Source of the DNA: Bombardia bombarda
Lineage: Eukaryota; Ascomycota; Sordariomycetes; Sordariales; Lasiosphaeriaceae
NCBI GenBank assembly: GCA_030512295.1
Contig: JAULSR010000001.1
Location: 1,426,001 to 1,490,000, forward strand
DNA: 64,000 nucleotides
Reading direction: 5' to 3'
The notes below the pieces were generated by a model, which saw nothing but the letters and a program-made list of their open reading frames with translations, did not search any database and had not been told where the DNA came from. The position numbers and the translations under genes were made by a program. Below, piece by piece: positions 57,052 to 64,000 of the stretch; position 1 is the first letter of the stretch; every line of letters starts with the position of its first letter.

Positions 57052-58659
57052 ATGATTTTCTCCGACCTTTACAAGTCGCCAAGGTCGCCCCTGAACAAGC
57101 TCCGGTCCCACCCCCACCCCCTGACCGTCGTCCCAGATCTTGACACCGACCTGGTCAGCAAAGACAAGGCCCGACAAAAAGAGGCCGTCAGGAGGTATCT
57201 CGCCGAAAAGGTCCGCAATGACTGGGAGTTTGTCTGGCCCCCCGCATCACCGTCACCACCGGCATCCGTAGGCGAGGAGCAGGAGCAGCAGCAGCAGCTG
57301 TCGCATATTCCACCACCCCTGGACACCAACCCCACACCCCCTGCTCCTCAGCCTCCTGCCCAACACGCTGCTCAGAATGACGTCCTCCCGGGCGCGGACG
57401 CGACCTCAGACGGGGATACCTTCCCCCCGAGGGATCCCGGGGAGGAAGCAGACTCCGAATCGGACGCAGAGTCGGTTTACAGCACCGTATCCGACGACCC
57501 AGCAAACTTTCGACCTCGCGCCGAATGGATTTCCGACCTGTCGGATGACGACCGACCGCCACCCCCTCAAAGTACCACCTCGCCCTTCCGTTTCGACAGC
57601 CCCGCCGCTGTCGGAAATGCGGTCAGGTCTTCCGTCCTGACCAAGAAGGCACTCCGCCGGAAAGCTGTGCGCGACGAGGTTACATGGAACCCCGGGGTCG
57701 CATGCTTCGTCGCCCGCCGCGATGCATGGACAGGCGCCAAGACGGTGCGCGTCAAGCCAAAAACGCCAAGTCCCACATCGTCGTCTTCGTCCCGACGGCT
57801 GTCGTTTTTCCGCCATAAGCGGCCAGAATCGGCGCCGGCGGCGTTGTCGCCGACAGCCACCGGCGCGAGCTCGGGCTCACCGCCTTCCGCCGTCTCATCA
57901 CCCCTCTCGCCCACAACCACAGCCACATCCCAGCACAGCAACGCATCCGCCACCACCCCGCCCGCATCTGAACCCAACTCATCATCATCATCCCATCCCG
58001 CATCGCCCGCCAAGGTCTCGACAGAGATAGCCCTGCAGAGCACATCATCCCGCGAATCCGCCACTCCGCAAAACAACATCCTGTACCCCGTCCAGACCCT
58101 CCTCCCCCTCGCCGCGCCCCTGCTGCCCCCGCAGAACCCCATGCGCGCCTCCGTCACCCCGTCCGTGTACCCGTCGCTGTACGACAAGATCGTCGTGCAC
58201 AGCCTGCAGCCGTCGTGTCCCGTCAACCTGGGCGACATGCTCCGCGCCTGCGTCGTCGGCTGGAAGCGCGACGGCGAGTGGCCGCCCAAGCCGGCTGCTG
58301 CTGCTTTCGTCGCTATGCCGCCGCAGGCGCCGACGGCTGCGGAGCTGGCGGCGCTGAGGCATCGCAAGGCGGTTGCGGCGCAGCAGCAGCAGCAGCAGCA
58401 GCAGCATGCGCGCAAGGGGAGTACGGCGACGGTGGGCGGGGGGTCGGGGAGGCGGATGAGTTTTGGGTTTTTGGTGGGAGGGGGTGGTGGTGGTGGTGGT
58501 GGGGGAAAGGGGGGGATGAGTGAGGAGAATAAGGAGAATCAGAATACACATTCTGATGAGAGCGGTGGGGGGAAGGGAATCAGGAGGAGCTTGCAGAAGG
58601 TGTTTTCGCTGGGGCATGGTGGCCATGGGGGAGGTGAGGTGAAGGAGGTTGTGGCGTGA
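57052..58659 (+). CDS. Gag1-like clamp domain protein (DUF4050 type)
   Basis: This is a single-exon protein of 535 residues with the layout of fungal Gag1-like clamp proteins. A short conserved N-terminus (MIFSDLYKSPRSPLNKL and DKARQKEAVRRYLAEKVRND) is followed by disordered acidic sequence. A conserved block TWNPGVACFVARRDAWTGAK comes next, then a long Ser/Pro/Thr region. The clamp motif is near residues 373-410 (YPSLYDKIVVHSLQPSCPV, NLGDMLRACVVGWKRDGEWP). The tail has a polyQ run, a Gly run and a basic end (GIRRSLQKVFSLGHGG). S. pombe Gag1 is reported as an adaptor in ubiquitin-ligase-dependent transporter control. The same role here is only inferred. Confidence 0.8.
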   Translation: MIFSDLYKSPRSPLNKLRSHPHPLTVVPDLDTDLVSKDKARQKEAVRRYLAEKVRNDWEFVWPPASPSPPASVGEEQEQQQQLSHIPPPLDTNPTPPAPQPPAQHAAQNDVLPGADATSDGDTFPPRDPGEEADSESDAESVYSTVSDDPANFRPRAEWISDLSDDDRPPPPQSTTSPFRFDSPAAVGNAVRSSVLTKKALRRKAVRDEVTWNPGVACFVARRDAWTGAKTVRVKPKTPSPTSSSSSRRLSFFRHKRPESAPAALSPTATGASSGSPPSAVSSPLSPTTTATSQHSNASATTPPASEPNSSSSSHPASPAKVSTEIALQSTSSRESATPQNNILYPVQTLLPLAAPLLPPQNPMRASVTPSVYPSLYDKIVVHSLQPSCPVNLGDMLRACVVGWKRDGEWPPKPAAAAFVAMPPQAPTAAELAALRHRKAVAAQQQQQQQQHARKGSTATVGGGSGRRMSFGFLVGGGGGGGGGGKGGMSEENKENQNTHSDESGGGKGIRRSLQKVFSLGHGGHGGGEVKEVVA

Positions 58660-59580
58660 GGCTACTCAAGGTGGTGGATGACGTCTTGGATGTTTTTTTT
58701 TCGAAGGGGGTGGGAGGCAGTTTTGTTACGTGTTACTACTACGGTAATAGCCACATCTGCTTTGAGCCCTCGGGGAGGGGAGAAAGAGGGAGACAGGGAG
58801 GGAGTAACGAATACGGTTGCCATTGAGGAGCGCCATGCTGTTCTTTTTCTTTTCCTTTTTCTTGTCTTCTGTCGCTTTCACCCTTTCAGTTGGTTTCTTT
58901 TCTGGGTACTTGTTCAAAGCATCGAATCGGCAGTTTGGGGTTTATGTCTGGGTAGGTTGCTGGGATGATGGAAAGGGGCAACGTTGTTATGATGAGGGTC
59001 CAAGTGGAAATGCGAGGGAGACAGGCAGGCAGGCAGATGCAAATTACGATACCCTGGTTACTACTTACATAATATGGTACTCATGCAACTTGATCATTTT
59101 GACGATATCTACATAATTGGTGATTCACTCGATATAGCTGGCATGAATTTATCCTTCGGGCTCTTCAGTGTCGGACGTTATTAGGGGGACACCTTGATGC
59201 TGTTACCCGTACCTGGGTGGTTAGTCGAGAAAAGGTTGATACTGTACCTGAGCTTTGGCATAAATACAATACCTACCTATCCCAGAACCGGTCACCATCC
59301 CAAATTATCTACACTGCCCTTCACAGGAGCAACAATTTTTTGCTGCTTTTATTGAAAGTAAACCCCAAATGATTGCAAAAGAACGCAATAAATATTAGAA
59401 TAGCTACGCAATGATGACAAAACAGAACACGCCCAAAATATGCCCATATATTCGCGCTCTTCCTCACACATCCTCTTCTCTTGCCTGATCTTTCCCTTTC
59501 TTACGCCCTTGCCCATCCTTCTCGTCCTCTATATCTGTCTACTCATCATCTCCCCTCTCTTTACGGTAGAAACACCCCTC
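58660..59580. other. Convergent 3' intergenic region
   Basis: This 0.9-kb region lies between the Gag1-like gene and the phosphate transporter gene. No gene was seen. Confidence 0.4.
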
Positions 59581-62410
59581 TCACATCCCACTAACCCTCA
59601 TAGCCCCATAGCCGACCGTCACCACAACGGCCAGGGTAAGCAAGCTGCTCGGCACGCCACGACTAATGAAGTGCTTGACCTGCAGATACCTCTGGCCGGC
59701 GGGATCTTCCTTCATGATGGCAGCTGCAACAAAATCACCATCAGCATACGCATTCTTTTCTTGTCATAAAACTGCGCAAAGTCCAACCCGACAGTGAAAA
59801 GAAGAAAGGGGCACTTACTCATATTAGGGAACCCACTCGTCGGCAGCGCCATGGCAGCACTGCACATGAGCACGCCCGCCATGACCAGCAGATTCGGGTG
59901 CGGCTCGTCCAGCCCCTTGCCGACATCATACACCAGCGGCAGGATAATCAGCGCCGCGACCGTATGGCTGATAAACGTCGCAATCACCAAGATCAAGCAC
60001 GAAAACACCACCAGCAGGCCATACAGACTAAAGTCCTGCACCCTTATCGTAATCGCCTCGGTAACAGTATGCAGCAGCCCCGACGAGTTGACCGCCTTGC
60101 CCAGCGACAGCCCGCCCGCCGCCAGAATGATAATCGTCCAGGGAAAATTGTTGAAGTCCTCCTTCGTCAAGATACCCACACCAAAGAAGAGCACGATGGG
60201 GATGATGGCGATGACGCCCATGTCGCCAAAGACGGACTCGAGCTGGTGCGAGGCGCACCACAGGCCGATGGTGCACAGCGTCACGACGCTGACGAACCAC
60301 TGGATGCCGGTGAAGGGGTCGCGCACGGGGCGGATGGGCACGATGGTGGTGCCGCGCCCCGGGCGGAAGGTGACGAGCAGGAGGACCCAGATGAGCGTGA
60401 GCGAGATGAGGCCGACGGGGATGACGATGAAGAACCACTGGCCCCAGGTGGGCGCGGGCTCCATGATGCCGATGGCGACCACGTTCTGCGGCGACGCGAT
60501 GGGCGAGAGCATGCCGCCGATGTTGGAGGCGAGCGCGATGCCCATGATGACGGCCTTGGACATGTCGGAGCCGGCGGGGAGGTTGCGGAGCATGGGCTGT
60601 TTTGAATCAGTTTTAGGGCTGATGAGGGAGGGAGGGAGGGAGGGAGGGAGGGAGGGAAGGAGGGAGGGAGGGAAGGAGGGATGCTGAACTGACCTCGATG
60701 ATGCCAAAGCAAAGAACGGGGGCGGCAACGTTGCTGATCAGCATGCTGGCGACGGCGGCCACGGCCATGTTGGCGATGAGCACCGTGCTGGGCTTCGTTC
60801 CTGCTTTACTAAGCACGAACGTGGCGATCCGCTTGTCGATGCTGCATTTGGAGAGCGCTGCTGCGAGGGTGAAGCCGCCAAGCAGCAGCATGATGACGGG
60901 CGTCCACATGGCGGCGAACACGGCGGCCGTGGCGTCCTTGGAGCACAGCCGCCGGCGGGGCTCCTCATTGCCGCGGAAGACTTTGAGGACGACGCAGAGG
61001 AAGGGGATCAGGAGCGATGTGACGAATAATGGAATGGACTGACCATCATATTAGTTATAGCGATCAGATACTCTTTTAAGGGGATGTGCTTACCTCAGTG
61101 GCCCAGAGCAGACTGACGAGTACCAGGAGGGCCAGGCAATTCTGCTGTTCGGGCTTCTCCAGGATGGGAATGAAGATGAGCATCAAAAAGAGCGAGACGA
61201 TAACCATCAGAGTAAACATGGTGGAGCTGAAGAGCCAGCTTGGGTATTTGAAGCGCCCAAGTGGCGTCGAGATCTCCTTTGTCGGCAGCAGTAGCCGTTC
61301 GTCGTCTCCCTGCAGCAGTAGCTTTTGGGGGTCGGCATCCCGCCCGAGCAGAGTATGGCCCAGGCTGGCAGCCTCGGCCCGCCGCTCGAGACCAATAAGC
61401 TCGCGCCAGACGGTGTTACGCTCCCAGACGACATGCTCTCTGAGATGGGACCGCAGGTCTCGGGTCGCGGCCTCTTGGTCGCCATTGGTGACAACGGCTG
61501 CATAGGTCTGGACCATGGTGGAGATGTAATCCTCCAGCTCCTTGGTCGTGTCGAGACGGAAAGGGTATGCGGTGTCCACGTGGACGGTAATGTACTTTGA
61601 TCGCATCTCGCGGTCGATGATCTTGTCAAATTTCTTGAGGACCTTGCTGAAACCGGTCCGGTTCAGCTGGACGTACGACTTGAGCTCGCAGAGCTGGACG
61701 TAGAGGTTGATGATCTTCTTCTTCAGCACGATGCCGGAGGAGAAGATGGCGGCCTGCTCGGCGTAGTCGTCAAAGGCCATGCTGTCTCTCCTCCACGACC
61801 GCGTGAGATCAGTCGAGGCCGTCATGTCGGTCGTCGATGCCAGCATGGCGCTCGGGGCAGCCCTGCGCCTGCTGAAGCTTGTCCTCCTCTTGCGGTTGGT
61901 GGTAAGACCGGCCGTCTCGTCGCCCTCGTCTTCGCTTTCCTCGACGCCATCTTCAGTAGAGATGCGACTCCGCGTGCTTTGGCTCCGGGGCAGCGAAGGA
62001 CGGAGTTGTGGCTCGCTGGATCGCGCTGCTGGGCGGAGCTCATCGGCGCCGGCAGATTCGTCCTCAAATGCGCCGACATCTCGTAGGAGGCTTTGTACGT
62101 CGTCTATGAGCTCCTTCTCCTTGACGACGTAGAAGGAGGAGATCTTCTCCAGTTCGACATCGAGGGCTCGGGCGAAGACGATCTCGGGATCCTCTTGCTG
62201 GATGAGCGGCCGCGACTCGGCGTCGCCAACATTGGACTGATGGACAGACTTTTCGAGTTGGTAGATGCTATGTGTCTGGTTAGCACGACGAAGCTTCTGA
62301 GGCAAGCAAACGGTGGACAAAACTTACAGCTTCTTGAGGTTGCTGTATGCGATGTAGTGGCTGCTCCAGTCGGGAACAGCATTGAACTGGATGCTGTGGG
62401 AGAACTTCAT
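59581..62410 (-). CDS. SPX-domain low-affinity phosphate transporter (Pho87/Pho90/Pho91 family)
   Basis: This is a membrane phosphate carrier of the DASS/SLC13-like group with an N-terminal SPX domain that senses inositol pyrophosphates. Exons are 62410-62328, 62267-61094, 61038-60694, 60596-59819 and 59723-59581, giving 840 residues. SPX is at residues 1 to about 290 (MKFSHSIQFNAVPDWSSHYI, NLKKLIYQLEKSVHQ, LYVQLCELKSYVQLNRTGFS, KVLKKFDKI). From about residue 385 there are many membrane segments (STMFTLMVIVSLFLMLIFIP, MWTPVIMLLLGGFTLAAALS, MSKAVIMGIALASNIGGMLS, FISHTVAALIILPLVYDVG). The C-terminal ALPTSGFPNMTAIMKEDPAG, split by intron 4, is the family signature. A plasma-membrane (Pho87/90) or vacuolar (Pho91) location cannot be decided from sequence. 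Confidence 0.93.
60619..60676. repeat. (GGGA)n microsatellite inside transporter intron 3
   Basis: Imperfect GGGA and GGAA units fill much of the 97-base intron 60597-60693 of the phosphate transporter gene. On the coding strand this is a CCCT tract upstream of the CAG acceptor. Confidence 0.85.
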
Positions 62411-63840
62411 TTCGTCCCGCTCGTTGAGCCAGCGGCGCTTCTCGGCTCGTCTGGCGGTCTTGTGGTCGTGCGATTTGCTGTCTTGAGTATGAGGAGTTGT
62501 CGTGGCAGTGCTACGACGCGCAGAAGGGTGGTCAACGGGTGGGTCGGTGTGGTGCGAGTAGTCGAGCAACTCGATCTGCTGATCGTCCTTCCTTGTATCC
62601 GTACTTGCTGTCCTCCCTCCCCTGTCCAGACGGTCTGATGGTGCTCGGGGGCTCCTTGCGCGGCGCTGAGCAACACCTGGAATTCGGCTAGAGGAGGGGT
62701 CTCGAGTCTCTGTCGCGGGAGTAATGGTGGGTGTCGGTGCCTCGAGATTCGAGGACAGGGCAAATAAAGACGTGAGCAGTAGCCCAGCTTCGCCAGTACG
62801 TATCTGACTTACTTCCGACCTGGTCGTCTAGGAATCTCAATCAGGGCAGCGAACCACCAGTCGCCAATACCTTCAGGGCGGGTCGTCTCCACTAACGGAT
62901 ACGTATGCCGCTACAAGAAAAGGAGTATGGTGCACCTGTCTCTGTGTACAAGTGCTGTATTAAAACCGCGTATTCCTGTCTAGACCTGATCACATCCTGG
63001 GAAATGAGCTTCAGGCCTGGGTCGTGTTGGTGCTGTGCGTCATGTGGAGGACAATTCACGCGAAATATATCTTTCGAAAAGACGATGTTTGATCAAATGA
63101 TATTCAAATTCGAACCTTGAGGTAAAGTGTTTGAGCTTGTACTTTCACTTTTGTTGCTGTCCCGAGGTGCATGCGCCTTGCAGCTACCACACGCGGACTA
63201 CTACCTACCCGTGAGAAGAGGGCTTGACTTCCAACCTCCGATTTGCATCCCCTCCAAGGGTGCATCCATATCAGTCTAGCCAAAGTGTTAAACTTGGCTC
63301 CAAAGACATTAAGAGCGGCCTGAATACCTGCTATTTAGGAGAATAGCTGCAAATTTCTAGTCGTGAGTAATCTCTGCCATACAATGATGGAACGGGTACC
63401 TGATTCATGATGTGTGTGGAAACCCGCTTTTTTGCAGGATTGGATGTTTGGTTCCCGCTCCTCAAAGTTCGAGAACCCTGACGGCCATATGCTTGGGACT
63501 TATCGCAGTGCCTACGAAAACATCTTGAATCACTTCCACTTAGAATTTGAGAATGTAGAGCTGATGTATGAAAACCCGTTATCTCACGCTTCCATGGTGA
63601 ATAACAAAGCCCAAGAAGGTGACGAATGTGCCCTGCCGTTTCTTATCTGTTACTTCCTGTCTCGGCATCCTACCTTCGCGTTCATCTGTAGCTCAGAGCA
63701 CATGTCCTGCCAATTTCTGATTCCCATGAGCTTAATATTATTCCAAGCACGGGGTGATTTTATGTGTTCTGATTCAAAGTTTCAAACTCAACATAGACTT
63801 CGAGAGTGGTTGACTGTAACCCTAACCCTGAATAAATAGG
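62411..63840. other. Upstream region of the transporter and AT-richer terminal sequence
   Basis: This holds the transporter promoter and leader and then lower-GC sequence without a supported gene. An open frame at 63414-63839 starts at GTG, has no recognised domain and is not called. A telomere-like TAACCCTAACCC lies at 63817-63828. Confidence 0.4.
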
Positions 63841-63957
63841 CTCCCCAGCCATCGGCGCCGTCCTTTGGGAGCGCATGACCGTCGCGAATGCCGTCATGGG
63901 CCGCTGGACACAAGTGGCAGTCACAACCTACCTAGGCGACGACCTCCAGACCACATG
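63841..63957 (+). other. Possible coding fragment at the window edge
   Basis: A GC-rich stretch reads GSPAIGAVLWERMTVANAV, then MGRWTQVAVTTYLGDDLQTT and TGA at 63957. It is open from the left where the composition changes abruptly. It resembles a protein end or a displaced fragment, but I recognise no family and cannot see a start. Confidence 0.25.
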
Positions 63958-64000
63958 AACCTTAACCTAGCCACCAAACGAAGCTTTCCCCAAGCTCCAC

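Noticed and set aside
59898..60605. Asp/Gly/His-rich plus-strand frames over the phosphate transporter
   Set aside because: Antisense shadows of membrane-segment codons; no start context and no domain.

Overview
The window looks like a gene-dense nuclear contig of a filamentous ascomycete (Pezizomycotina, probably a Sordariomycete). Most introns are 50-110 bases with GTRNGT-type donors and CTRAC-type branch sites. The proteins are typical of the group: glucoamylase with a starch-binding domain, Arb2-tailed class II histone deacetylase, Gag1-like clamp protein, INO80 subunit with a PAPA-1 domain, and an SPX phosphate transporter. I see no CRISPR array, rRNA, complete transposon, viral gene or secondary-metabolite cluster.

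Layout. 1-3335: secreted glucoamylase (+) behind an array of CreA-like sites. 4183-9166: nicotinamide riboside kinase (-), peptidyl-tRNA hydrolase 2 (+) and Utp7 (-). 9572-12163: Tsr1 (+), sharing a 405-base divergent promoter with UTP7. 12575-15318: urease accessory GTPase UreG (-) and a DJ-1/PfpI-like protein (+). 16244-20868: a large chromodomain gene (-) with a frameshift and an in-frame stop. 22273-28669: Rab11/Ypt3-type GTPase, Brx1 and an F-box-like protein (all +). 30188-32692: class II histone deacetylase (+). 34218-37758: an Ala/Lys-repeat protein whose frame is crossed by a stop, then an Arg/Ser-rich protein (+). 39868-41042: GAPDH (-). 44724-47737: a Gln/Ala-rich gene with five in-frame stops and one frameshift (-). 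49328-54138: an Ies2-like INO80 subunit (-) divergent from a PEX14-family peroxin (+). 57052-62410: a Gag1-like clamp protein (+) convergent with an SPX-domain phosphate transporter (-). The last 1.6 kb holds a telomere-like motif and a short coding-like fragment.

Functional links are loose, as expected outside operons. UTP7, TSR1 and BRX1 all serve ribosome assembly, and the first two share a promoter. The chromodomain protein, histone deacetylase and INO80 subunit are chromatin factors.

The most unusual signal concerns three genes: the chromodomain gene, the Ala/Lys-repeat gene and the Gln-rich gene. In all three, clearly protein-like reading frames are crossed by TAG or TAA codons, each one C-to-T change away from CAG or CAA. 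One stop is a tandem TAGTAG. UAG ends other genes here (TSR1, BRX1), so the code is not reassigned. The options are RIP-like decay, sexual-stage A-to-I mRNA editing (UAG to UGG, known in Sordariomycetes), stop readthrough, or assembly error. All coordinates and splice sites were read by eye.
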